Positions 34,790 to 42,793 of a stretch of DNA of 64,000 bases are shown piece by piece. The notes below the pieces were generated by a model. It was not told where the DNA came from. It ran no database searches and worked only from the letters and a program-made list of their open reading frames with translations. This DNA comes from CAZEAC01 sp964510065. GTDB lineage: Bacteria > Bdellovibrionota_C > UBA2361 > CAIXSY01. Within the stretch, counting starts at the first letter, position 1. Every line of letters begins with the position of its first letter. The translations under genes and the position numbers were made by a program. The DNA is taken from the NCBI GenBank assembly GCA_964510065.1, contig CAZEAC010000011.1, forward strand, positions 1-64,000. The letters are read 5' to 3'.

Positions 34790-36445
34790 TCACGTTGAAG
34801 CGACATATGATAGCCCCTTAAACTGTTCCCATCTTGCCACACCAATCCGATTGACAAGCGCATCCTGCTCAAGGACTTCGCCGATGGGCTTCAACTTTGA
34901 ACCTGGAACACCTGAATTATGCGCTTGAATCTCCGCATTACCACCGTACAACGCGAACGCCGCAAGAGTTGTCTGCTCATTCTCGTTGAGTACTCGCGTA
35001 AATTGTGGAGCAATACCTGGCGTTGCAGTTTCTACCGCGACATCGAGCGCCTCAGCGACATATTTTACCTCAGCATCGACAATTCCTGTGCGATCTTTTC
35101 CACTCCTGCAGTTGAAGTGAACCGTATACCCTACAAGATACGCTAAATTTATTAGCCGACTATTAAAACGATAGGGATCTTGAGTAATCTCCCATGCTGC
35201 TCCGGCAAAGATCTCTTCAAGTTCTTTCATAAGAAGCTTAATTTTTGCCTTATTCTTCTCACCTATACTGGTGTCTTGGAGCGCTGCCTTTGCGTCCGCC
35301 ATGAGAACATCGAGGCTCTCTGCATTTCTCGCTGCAACTTCTTCTTTGTAGCCAAGCTTCTCTCTAAAGCTCTTTTCGTGAACAGGGAAATTGAACCCCA
35401 CTACCTTAACATCTACTGGAATTTCGAGCGCAGGAAAGTTTTCTCCTCGGAAAATTGCCACTGATTCCTGCTTCTCAAGCTGCTTCATCGCGTAAAACGC
35501 CTGATCAACAATCGGAGCCTCTGTTGCGAGGGGATGTTGCAGCTTTGTCGATTCTACCCGAGTCTGCAATTCGAATGTCGCAATTTTCAGTGGAAGTCGG
35601 CTGCTTGCACGAAGCGCACGCTCTGAAATGTTTACCGCGACAGCCGCAAGAAGAAGTTCTTGGGCTGCCTTCTCGGTAGTATCGGCTCTGATCTTTGGGT
35701 CGCTAATTCCATAATGAACAAGGGTTGCCGATCGAAATCCTTGAAAGAGCGGCTCTCCTTCTGAAGTTCTAAGAGTGGTGAGCCATCCATTTGAAATCGC
35801 CGGCGAGGACTTTGTACTCGCGAGGGGCTCGATTTTCAAAGCGCCACTCGACAGGCCGTTCCGTGAGTATTTTTCAAAGGAACCCGCCAGCGCGAACCGA
35901 TCCGCGAAATAGCTATTGAGCGGAACTATTTCGCTTCGATACGTTTTCTCGATTCCTTCTGCAAGAATCGTTGCGTGCTCATGCGCGACAGGCTTCCACT
36001 CAGCGTGATTCAATAAGCTAATGAATTGCCCCGCAATCAATTTCTTAGTTTTCTGGACATCAATCCCAGTTTTCGCTGCAACAAATTCCGAGAGGATTTG
36101 GTGAATCACCCCTTTCTTGCCGATACTACTCTTTGAAACCTCAAGGTCTGTCAGTGTCGCGGCGTTATTGCCAGTCAACCCGACCTCGGCCTGTATTCGC
36201 TTCTGCAGCACTGCCGCAAGTTCGCTCGAGAGCCCATCCCCGCTGATCTGATAATTGCTATCAAGCAATCGGATTACCCGAGCAGCACTTTCAATCCAGA
36301 GCGCTCTATAGCGCACAGCGTTTCTTGGCGACGTTGTTGAAGAGTTCTGCTTCGACGAGAAAGATTCGTCAGAGAATTTTCTTGGTGTTGAGCTCTGGGC
36401 GGAGAGATTTGGGCTTGGGGATGCCATTTCGTATTTACTGTTCAT
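34790..36445 (-). CDS. SopB/IpgD-like inositol phosphate phosphatase
   Basis: The 551-aa protein resembles the type III effectors SopB (Salmonella) and IpgD (Shigella), also about 540-560 aa. The catalytic CX5R motif is HFNCRSGKDRTG, with Cys near residue 446, followed by DAEVKYVAEAL. The end contains GGNAEIQAHNSGVPGSKL and RIGVARWEQFKG, which parallel the effectors' C-terminal conserved blocks. These enzymes dephosphorylate inositol phospholipids in host cells. No secretion apparatus or chaperone is in the window and there is no signal peptide. AAGGA 5 bases before the ATG at 36445 supports this start over the upstream ATG at 36481. It is divergent from the Lrp-like regulator. Confidence 0.88.
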   Translation of the reverse strand: MNSKYEMASPSPNLSAQSSTPRKFSDESFSSKQNSSTTSPRNAVRYRALWIESAARVIRLLDSNYQISGDGLSSELAAVLQKRIQAEVGLTGNNAATLTDLEVSKSSIGKKGVIHQILSEFVAAKTGIDVQKTKKLIAGQFISLLNHAEWKPVAHEHATILAEGIEKTYRSEIVPLNSYFADRFALAGSFEKYSRNGLSSGALKIEPLASTKSSPAISNGWLTTLRTSEGEPLFQGFRSATLVHYGISDPKIRADTTEKAAQELLLAAVAVNISERALRASSRLPLKIATFELQTRVESTKLQHPLATEAPIVDQAFYAMKQLEKQESVAIFRGENFPALEIPVDVKVVGFNFPVHEKSFREKLGYKEEVAARNAESLDVLMADAKAALQDTSIGEKNKAKIKLLMKELEEIFAGAAWEITQDPYRFNSRLINLAYLVGYTVHFNCRSGKDRTGIVDAEVKYVAEALDVAVETATPGIAPQFTRVLNENEQTTLAAFALYGGNAEIQAHNSGVPGSKLKPIGEVLEQDALVNRIGVARWEQFKGLSYVAST

Positions 36446-36542
36446 TTCAATCCTTTTGAAAATATTTATTAGCGAAGACATTTTCGTTTTAGACTATTTA
36501 AGGATTGATGAACAAACTAGTGTATTAATGTCTAATGGATTG

Positions 36543-36551
36543 TGCTATAAT
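36543..36551 (+). promoter_or_regulatory. Extended -10 element of the Lrp-like regulator
   Basis: TGCTATAAT is a perfect extended -10 box. Its last base lies only 8 bases before the ATG at 36560, so transcription would begin at or next to the start codon and the mRNA would be leaderless. No ribosome binding site is present, which agrees. Confidence 0.6.
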
Positions 36552-36559
36552 TAGATATT

Positions 36560-37528
36560 ATGAGACTTTCAATACGCGAGCGCGACGTACTGGCAACAGT
36601 TGGATTATCTGCGCACCTCTCGTTGACAGAACTTGCGGAGACTGCTCGACTACCTCTGCACCAATTCCATTATTTAATTGCAAAGCTCAGCGAACAGAAA
36701 ATTATAAAAAAAGCATGGATTATCGATACTTTTAAACTCGGCTATTCACGCTTCAATATCTTCTTCTCTCTGGGGCGAACGACTAAGAGCTCACGAGCTG
36801 CGCTCATTCGGATGCTTGCGAACACACCTGAAACCGTTTTCTTTTCGGAAATTGGAGGAGATTTTGACTTTGAACTCAGCGTCCTCGTGAAAGATGCGAT
36901 TGAATTTCGTACATTCATGCATACTCTTGCTAAAAAATATGGTGAGCTCTTTCAATCTAAAATTATTTCAATTCGGCACACGATGGCTCACTTTTCAAGA
37001 AAGTACCTTGCATCGAAGCCGCTAAAACCCTCGTATCTCGCTATTGGCGGTGAAGTCACTGCTTCAGAAATCGATGCTCTAGACCGAAGCATTCTTACTA
37101 TCATTGCTCAGAATCCGCTATATTCCAGACGCGATATTGCCCGCGCAATCGGACACCCCGAGTCGACAGTTGACCTGCGCTTTAAACAGCTCCTCCACAC
37201 GGGTATAATAAAAGGTGCGCTTTGGACGACGGATGCGCGACAGTATGGCGCACAGACCTTTAAGCTACTGCTACAAACGCGGGGTCTCGAGCAAACATTC
37301 GCAAAGGACCTCTTCGCGTTCGCTTCGAAGCATCCACACATTACGACTTACATCGAGGGCATCGGGGTATGGGATTTCGAGCTAGGAGTCGAGGTGCAAG
37401 AGTACTCAGAGCTTTGTGCCTTACGAGAAGAGCTGTATACTCGCTTTGGCACCCTCCTGCATGAGATCAAGGTACTGAATCGTTTTTCGGTGTATCAGTA
37501 CCGCTCTTTTGTTGGACTACCAAATTAA
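36560..37528 (+). CDS. Tandem Lrp/AsnC-type transcription regulator
   Basis: The 322-aa protein is two Lrp/AsnC-like halves fused. Each has a winged-helix start (RERDVLATVGLSAHLSLTELAETARLPLHQFHYLIAKL at 6-43; DRSILTIIAQNPLYSRRDIARAIGHPESTVDLRFKQL at about 175-211) and a ligand/dimer-like part containing EIGGDFDFELSVLV or IEGIGVWDFELGVEV. Ordinary Lrp proteins are about 150 aa, so this is an internal duplication. It lies divergent from the SopB-like gene with 114 AT-rich bases between, and probably controls it or itself. Confidence 0.85.
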   Translation: MRLSIRERDVLATVGLSAHLSLTELAETARLPLHQFHYLIAKLSEQKIIKKAWIIDTFKLGYSRFNIFFSLGRTTKSSRAALIRMLANTPETVFFSEIGGDFDFELSVLVKDAIEFRTFMHTLAKKYGELFQSKIISIRHTMAHFSRKYLASKPLKPSYLAIGGEVTASEIDALDRSILTIIAQNPLYSRRDIARAIGHPESTVDLRFKQLLHTGIIKGALWTTDARQYGAQTFKLLLQTRGLEQTFAKDLFAFASKHPHITTYIEGIGVWDFELGVEVQEYSELCALREELYTRFGTLLHEIKVLNRFSVYQYRSFVGLPN

Positions 37529-37568
37529 GCATATACCTCGTAAGTACTCTTCAGCCGGAACACTCTCC

Positions 37569-37640
37569 TTTCCTAGCTCTCTGTGCCTCTGTGGTTTTTT
37601 AAAGAAACCACAGAGACTCAGAGCACACCGAGTGAGGGCC
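37569..37640. repeat. CTCTGTG palindromic repeat, copy 5
   Basis: The arms CTCTCTGTGCCTCTGTGGTTT and AAACCACAGAGACTCAGAGCACACCGAG lie about 45 bases after the stop of the Lrp-like gene and could act as its terminator. Confidence 0.85.
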
Positions 37641-37825
37641 GAGACTAAAGATAAGTCACTTTGGTTATAGTACATTAGTGTCTGCGCTTCTGGGGTGTGC
37701 ACACGTAATTTTTGATGAGCGGCGGCGGTTTGAATAAGCTCGCTGATTTTGCTAAAATCTTGCTCGCCCTGTGGCTCTTTCTTACTAACTGAAAAATCTG
37801 TAACTGCTTCACGCACTTTCGGCGC

Positions 37826-37861
37826 TGTGCTTACTGCGAGGTATGTGCTTACTGCAAGGTA
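37826..37861 (+). repeat. 18-bp tandem duplication including the ribosome binding site
   Basis: TGTGCTTACTGCGAGGTA is followed directly by TGTGCTTACTGCAAGGTA, with one difference. Each copy contains an AGG ribosome-binding core. The second copy ends 6 bases before the ATG at 37868. Confidence 0.75.
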
Positions 37862-37867
37862 TTGGCA

Positions 37868-39793
37868 ATGATGCGAACTTCTCACAATGTACTCTGTTTA
37901 TTTGTAGCCACGCTATTTTCAGCGATAGTGCTGCCGTTGGCTTACGCCGAGACGGTGGATCTGCGCGGGTACCAGGTGATCTCCCGTCCAGTCGTGTCGT
38001 ACGGCTCGGTGACCACCTTCTCTTATGACATCTGTAACGCAAGTGGCGGCGCTGACGCCGACACGTTTATCGTAGAGATACCGCCCTGCATCCCGGCGCT
38101 TGATCTGTTCGCCGTGGGACTTTCTCCCGGTGCCACACTTCTAAGTCCCTCGCCAGCCAATCTACCCGCTTCAAGTTACGCTCTCGAGCCGAAGACTTCG
38201 TTGCGCGGCGTACAGGTAAGACCCCATCTTAGCACTCCTGGTTGTAAGACAATCTCACTGAACTTTGCCGGTAACCGCGCTGTCGCTTCAGGGCGCGGAA
38301 TAGGTATCGCTACCGCAGGCGGTTCCGCGATATCACAATTTCCCGGCCCCTCCTGTGAAACCGGAGCACCAACTTCATGCGGAGCGGAAACTCCAGGGTA
38401 TATTTTATACCTCTTTGATCGATCAAAAAGTATGAATAGCGTGGCGCTTCTCGAGTCGGAAATGGCGGCCCTGGAGCTTGCCACACTTCTCGTACCACGT
38501 ACTATTCGACCACATATCGGAATTGCCTCGTTTAATATTACTTCACAAAATGACGCGCGTATGATCGAGGATTTCGTTTCCTCCAGCGGGTATGATTATC
38601 CATTTCACACGTTACGAGCTGCAATTGAAGGCCTTCCCTCGGGCAGTGGTATGACCGACCTTGCCTCTGCGATAACATTTGGCGAGGAGATTTTGAGGAA
38701 CGTCACTGTGACGTCAGAAAAATATCTCGTAATCTTTTCCGATGGCCACCCCAATCGTCCCAATCCAGATCCCGACGATCGCTGCATCGATACTGAAGGA
38801 GCAACGTGGGCGGCTGACGCAGCGACAACTGCTCGCGCGCACGGCATCAAAATTATCACCATCCACGCCGGTGCTACTACCAGCTGCGATCAGACAGTGG
38901 GCGCCAACTACCTCAAAACCAAGATTGCAAGTGGTCCGGGCTATTTCTCGGAATCATGGGATGATCTTACCAAGCTGCTTCCGGTATTTAGCAAAAAGCT
39001 TTCTTGCGACGATGCAAATTCCTGTACCGACGATATCTGCATCGAACCCTCTTTTATCTGTCGGCATAACGGCAGAGTAAACGATTCAGACAGGGATAAC
39101 ACGCCTGACTGCAGAGACAGCTGCCCCGGCGCAAATGACTCATTACTAAATAGCCCCTGCTCTGCGGGAGCCGGAGAATGCTTGGCGCTTGGTGTATATC
39201 AATGCGGGAACGGAGCTCTACGCTGCACTGCAGCTCCACGCACGCCCGGCTCCGAAAGCTGTAATGGCAAAGATGATGATTGTGATGGACAGGTTGACGA
39301 AGGCATTTCGGGTGGCTGCCCACTCGCCTGTGGAACTGTGCGCGGATGCCGCGGATGCGTTGAGATCCCTTTGGGACCAGCTAAAGACAGTCTTACCTCG
39401 AGTGCCGAGGGATTGGCATCGCAGATCCAATCCGCACTCTTGCTTACCGATAAGGAGTCGGCTGAATTTGAAGTATCGGTTCGTCGATTGGTAGAGGAGC
39501 AGCGCGTAAAGATACGCTCTACAGTCAGCTCGCTGCCCAAAGGTTACGCGCGCTGCCGGGCATCATCCGACTGCCCGGTGCGAAGTATACTTGAGGCACA
39601 GGAACAATACGCCTTAGCGTTTGGAGAGCTCTACTCGCATCTTACAACCGTTCTCCGTGAAGCACGGAAAAACGGCGCCGACCGAGCCGCGACAAGACGG
39701 CTGCTGCGGGCGGCAAGGCGCAATGTCGTTAGCGCGAGGGCGATTCTTAGACGGATTCCGAACGCGATCCCAACCTGTGGTGTATTTAATTGA
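37868..39793 (+). CDS. Secreted von Willebrand A protein with MopE-type calcium motifs
   Basis: The roughly 641-aa protein has a signal peptide (LFVATLFSAIVLPLAYA), a beta domain to about residue 160, then a VWA domain with an intact metal site: LFDRSKSMN, GSGMTDLA and IFSDGHPN. A cysteine-rich part follows (CDDANSCTDDICIEPS), with calcium-binding DSDRDNTPDCRDSCP (thrombospondin type 3-like) and the MopE motif ESCNGKDDDCDGQVDEG. The C-terminal 140 residues are helical and basic. Surface adhesion or metal-dependent binding is likely. An AAGG lies 8 bases before the ATG at 37868; a TTG at 37862 is the alternative. Confidence 0.87.
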   Translation: MMRTSHNVLCLFVATLFSAIVLPLAYAETVDLRGYQVISRPVVSYGSVTTFSYDICNASGGADADTFIVEIPPCIPALDLFAVGLSPGATLLSPSPANLPASSYALEPKTSLRGVQVRPHLSTPGCKTISLNFAGNRAVASGRGIGIATAGGSAISQFPGPSCETGAPTSCGAETPGYILYLFDRSKSMNSVALLESEMAALELATLLVPRTIRPHIGIASFNITSQNDARMIEDFVSSSGYDYPFHTLRAAIEGLPSGSGMTDLASAITFGEEILRNVTVTSEKYLVIFSDGHPNRPNPDPDDRCIDTEGATWAADAATTARAHGIKIITIHAGATTSCDQTVGANYLKTKIASGPGYFSESWDDLTKLLPVFSKKLSCDDANSCTDDICIEPSFICRHNGRVNDSDRDNTPDCRDSCPGANDSLLNSPCSAGAGECLALGVYQCGNGALRCTAAPRTPGSESCNGKDDDCDGQVDEGISGGCPLACGTVRGCRGCVEIPLGPAKDSLTSSAEGLASQIQSALLLTDKESAEFEVSVRRLVEEQRVKIRSTVSSLPKGYARCRASSDCPVRSILEAQEQYALAFGELYSHLTTVLREARKNGADRAATRRLLRAARRNVVSARAILRRIPNAIPTCGVFN

Positions 39794-39931
39794 GGGGGCC
39801 GGGAATAATCCAGAACTGCAATAAAATAAAGCAGTTAAAGTTAGGCCTGCTAATGTTGTATTTTACCTGCGTATTCTGATATAACCAAGCGTTCTTATTA
39901 AAACTATCTAATTGATATCGAGGAGATTCAG

Positions 39932-40273
39932 GTGGCCGTTGAGTTAAGATTTTCGCGTGGTGGTGTTCGAGGTAGACCATTTTACCGTATGGTTGCGGTT
40001 GAAAGGGCATCAAAGCGTGATGGTCGCCGAATTGAGTTATTAGGGACCTACAGCCCCCTGACCAACCCTCCTTCGGTCAAGCTGAAGGAAGACCGCGTTC
40101 GCCGCTGGATTGAAGTTGGTGCGCAATATACTACCACCGCTCGGCGCATCATCATGAAAGCCATCCCGGGCATTATCGAAACTCGTGAGAAGCGTCAACG
40201 TGATCGTATCGTAAGTGAACGCAAGAAGCGGAAGGCGCGGCTTGCTGGTAAAGGAAAGAAGGCCAAGAAGTAA
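39932..40273 (+). CDS. rpsP: 30S ribosomal protein S16
   Basis: The 113-aa protein begins AVELRFSRGGVRGRPFYRMVAVE, followed by SKRDGRRIELLGTYSP and VKLKEDRVRRWIEVGAQ, all typical of S16. The lysine-rich tail extends beyond the usual 80-90 residues. It starts with GTG, with GAGGAG 7 bases before it. It is followed by trmD after 17 bases; rimM, which usually lies between the two genes, is missing here. Confidence 0.97.
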   Translation: MAVELRFSRGGVRGRPFYRMVAVERASKRDGRRIELLGTYSPLTNPPSVKLKEDRVRRWIEVGAQYTTTARRIIMKAIPGIIETREKRQRDRIVSERKKRKARLAGKGKKAKK

Positions 40274-40290
40274 GGCCCTCTTCCCTCCCT

Positions 40291-40986
40291 ATGAAGGTAA
40301 TAGCGCTCACCATCTTTCCAGAGATTTTTGAGAGCTTTCTTCGTACCAGTCTTATTGCCAAAGCGCATGAACGTGGCGCGCTTGAGGTAACCGTATCTGA
40401 TATTCGTGATTTCGCTGATCCGCCGCATTATTCGGTAGACGATTCGCCGTACGGCGGTGGCGCTGGCATGGTAATGATGCCGGAGCCGATTTCTCGCGCG
40501 ATAACGAGTGCCAAAGCACTTTGTGACGGGGCTACAGTTGTAGCACTTACTCCCACAGGGAGACCGTTTACTCAGAAAATTGCGCATGAACTGAGCAAAA
40601 AACCTGGCCTGATTTTACTCTGTGGCCGTTACGAGGGAATCGATCAGCGCGTGCTCGATCGGCACGTCGATATGGAGCTATCAATCGGCGATTTTATCCT
40701 TATGGGGGGTGAAGTTCCGGCAATGGCGATCATTGAGGCGACCGCGCGACTTCTCGACAATGTAGTGGGCAACAGTGAATCAATCGCCACCGAGTCTTTT
40801 GAGGAATCTCCCGATGGTTGTCTACTTGAGGCTCCGCATTACACCCGCCCCGCTGACTTTGAGGGAGCCGCGGTACCTCAGGCACTACTATCGGGAAACC
40901 ACGCCAAGATAGCCGCTTGGCGGAGAGAACAATCGCTTGCCCGAACTGCGGCGCGACGACCCGATCTGCTCACTCAAAAGAGGTAG
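40291..40986 (+). CDS. trmD: tRNA (guanine-37-N1) methyltransferase
   Basis: The 231-aa protein is a complete TrmD SPOUT enzyme that methylates G37 next to the anticodon using SAM. It shows MKVIALTIFPEIFESFL, PYGGGAGMVMMPEPI, LCGRYEGIDQRVLDRHVDMELSIGDFILMGGE and AIIEATARLLDNVVGN, covering the knotted SAM site. It lies between rpsP and the SPOUT protein gene (3-base gap) in a translation-related operon. Confidence 0.97.
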   Translation: MKVIALTIFPEIFESFLRTSLIAKAHERGALEVTVSDIRDFADPPHYSVDDSPYGGGAGMVMMPEPISRAITSAKALCDGATVVALTPTGRPFTQKIAHELSKKPGLILLCGRYEGIDQRVLDRHVDMELSIGDFILMGGEVPAMAIIEATARLLDNVVGNSESIATESFEESPDGCLLEAPHYTRPADFEGAAVPQALLSGNHAKIAAWRREQSLARTAARRPDLLTQKR

Positions 40987-40989
40987 CCA

Positions 40990-41562
40990 ATGGCAACATC
41001 AACTCCGGTCGATTTCAGTGTAATTTTGCTCCACGACGAAATGGTCGACAAAGAGGGTAAGCTCGTAAGCACGTCGATTACCACTATCGATGTTCATGAT
41101 ATCGCACGGAGCGCTCGTACGTATGGCGCGCGAAACACGTTTATCGCGCACTCTTCGCCGACGATGCGCAAGCTTACCCGGACACTCAAATCGCATTGGG
41201 ACGAAGGCTTTGGCGCAACGTACAATCCAAATCGGAAGGAGGCGCTCAACTTTGTCGAGATTATAACGAGCCTCGATGACGCGATTGCACACATCGATGC
41301 CCGCACCGGCAAACTCCCCGTGATTATCGCAACCTCCGCCCGTGAAGGCGCTGGAAGAATAAGTTTCTCAGGCCTTCGCGACAAGATGGGCACGGGCGAC
41401 GACTCTTATTTGATCATGTTTGGCACCGGTTGGGGCATGTCAGACGCACTACTATCACGTGCCACCTATTTCCTCGAGCCCGTGCGTGGTGTCGGCGAAT
41501 ATAATCACCTCTCGGTTCGCTCGGCCTGCGCGATTATTCTCGATAGGCTACTTGGACGATAG
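40990..41562 (+). CDS. SPOUT RNA methyltransferase, Methyltrn_RNA_4 family
   Basis: The 190-aa protein matches the family of RNA methyltransferases often found beside trmD in deltaproteobacteria. LLHDEMVDKEGKLVSTSITTIDVHDIARSARTYGARNTFIAHSS, then PVIIATSAREGAGRISFSGLRDKM, LIMFGTGWGMSDALL and GVGEYNHLSVRSACAIILDRLLG are consistent with a trefoil-knot SAM site. The RNA target is not known. It follows trmD by 3 bases and is clearly co-transcribed. Confidence 0.88.
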   Translation: MATSTPVDFSVILLHDEMVDKEGKLVSTSITTIDVHDIARSARTYGARNTFIAHSSPTMRKLTRTLKSHWDEGFGATYNPNRKEALNFVEIITSLDDAIAHIDARTGKLPVIIATSAREGAGRISFSGLRDKMGTGDDSYLIMFGTGWGMSDALLSRATYFLEPVRGVGEYNHLSVRSACAIILDRLLGR

Positions 41563-41575
41563 CCAGAAGCAGTTT

Positions 41576-42382
41576 TTAAATGTAGATGGCCAGGACCACA
41601 CATCCGAAAACGATTCGATACCATGCAAACCCGCGAAGTGAATAGCGCGACACAAAATTGATGAGCGCCTTCACCGCAAAAAGCGCACTGATAAAAGCGA
41701 CAACAAATCCGATCGCAAATGGCTCCAAATCGCTCGTATGCAGATGCCCTAAGCTTTTTAGAAGATCAAAGCCGACCGCCGCGCACATAATTGGCACCGC
41801 CGCCAAAAATGAGAACTCCGTCGCGACAGTTCGCTTACAGCCGATAAGCAATCCACCAACTATCGTGCTGCCCGAACGCGACATTCCGGGCCAAAGCGCC
41901 AAACATTGAAAACAGCCGATTAGAAAACTGTGTCGGTATGTTAAGGCCTCGAACTCGAGCACACGCGGCTCAACATTCCTACTTTCCGCGTAAAGTATTA
42001 GTAATGCGCCAGCAATGAGGCCTATTGCAACCGTTACTGGACTAAATAGATAGTGCTTAATTGCGCTTCCAAACAGCACTCCTGTAACTAAAGCCGGGAG
42101 AGAACAGAGCAGCAACTTTAGCAGACCACTTTTCCCATCAAAGCCACCGCCACTTTTGAAATCAAGGAGCCGTTTGAATTGACCAAGGTATAGCAACAGC
42201 ACGGCCAAGATAGCACCAAGCTGAATAAATATTAGAAACGTTTCACGGTTCTCCCCGGGGTAAGGCAAAGACCTTTCGGCAACGATCAGATGCCCAGTGC
42301 TCGAAACCGGAAGATACTCGGTGAGCCCTTCGATTAACCCTAGCAACGCCGGAACGACATACTGGTGGAAAGCATCGTACAT
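41576..42382 (-). CDS. uppP: Undecaprenyl-diphosphatase
   Basis: The roughly 268-aa membrane protein is a BacA/UppP enzyme, which recycles the lipid carrier of peptidoglycan synthesis by dephosphorylating undecaprenyl diphosphate. The motifs are LGLIEGLTEYLPVSSTGHLIVAE near the start and LWPGMSRSGSTIVGGLL in the middle, both parts of the active site, and about eight hydrophobic segments follow. The ATG at 42382 is chosen over a TTG 12 codons upstream. It is divergent from the small carboxypeptidase-regulatory-like protein gene. Confidence 0.95.
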   Translation of the reverse strand: MYDAFHQYVVPALLGLIEGLTEYLPVSSTGHLIVAERSLPYPGENRETFLIFIQLGAILAVLLLYLGQFKRLLDFKSGGGFDGKSGLLKLLLCSLPALVTGVLFGSAIKHYLFSPVTVAIGLIAGALLILYAESRNVEPRVLEFEALTYRHSFLIGCFQCLALWPGMSRSGSTIVGGLLIGCKRTVATEFSFLAAVPIMCAAVGFDLLKSLGHLHTSDLEPFAIGFVVAFISALFAVKALINFVSRYSLRGFAWYRIVFGCVVLAIYI

Positions 42383-42454
42383 GGCATACACTATGCCTTG
42401 GCACTTATCGCCGCACAATGCTCTTCAGCGTCTGCTCTCTCTTGGAGATCTTTT

Positions 42455-42793
42455 ATGTTGAAAAACAAAGCCGAAATAGTACTTGGTCTTGCGACGCTTC
42501 TCTGTGCTGCAACGGTAGCCGCCGAAGATATCCAGGGCAGTGTACAAAGTAGCGCTGGTAACGCCATCACCTCAGCGCAGATCTCCGTTATTGAAACAGG
42601 CAAGAAGAATCCCGAAATTGTTGGCGTAGCAGAAAGTGACGCCGAAGGCTCTTTTACAGTTCAAGATCTCCCCGCAGGGAGCTACACCGTGACGATTACC
42701 GCACGTGGTTATCAGAAGTTTCATCAGAAAGATATTAAAGTAAGCCTCGAGAGCCCCGCGAAGATTAACGCGACTCTGCAGCCTGGGCCGTGA
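42455..42793 (+). CDS. Secreted single carboxypeptidase-regulatory-like domain protein
   Basis: The 112-aa protein starts at 42455, where GGAG lies 8 bases upstream and a signal peptide follows (ends CAATVAA). The mature 88 residues are one beta domain of the CarboxypepD_reg type: DIQGSVQSSAGNAITSAQISVI, SDAEGSFTVQDLPAGSYTVTITARGYQKF. Such domains occur as add-ons in secreted proteins, including two in this window, and rarely alone. The longer upstream frame from 42365 lacks a ribosome binding site. Its end overlaps the convergent glycosyltransferase gene by 29 bases. Confidence 0.82.
   Translation: MLKNKAEIVLGLATLLCAATVAAEDIQGSVQSSAGNAITSAQISVIETGKKNPEIVGVAESDAEGSFTVQDLPAGSYTVTITARGYQKFHQKDIKVSLESPAKINATLQPGP

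Larger units (their letters stand above)
37529..37867. other. Intergenic region with CTCTGTG repeat and an uncertain minus-strand frame
   Basis: It holds repeat copy 5 (37569-37640) and an 18-bp tandem duplication at 37826-37861. A minus-strand frame of 122 codons (37517-37885) crosses the whole region. Its first 85 residues look protein-like, but its end is the translated repeat and it overlaps the start of the next gene, so it was not accepted. Confidence 0.4.

Noticed and set aside
37517..37885. 122-codon minus-strand frame
   Set aside because: Its end is a translation of the CTCTGTG repeat and it overlaps the start of the VWA gene. The first 85 residues look plausible, so a small gene truncated by the repeat cannot be fully excluded.
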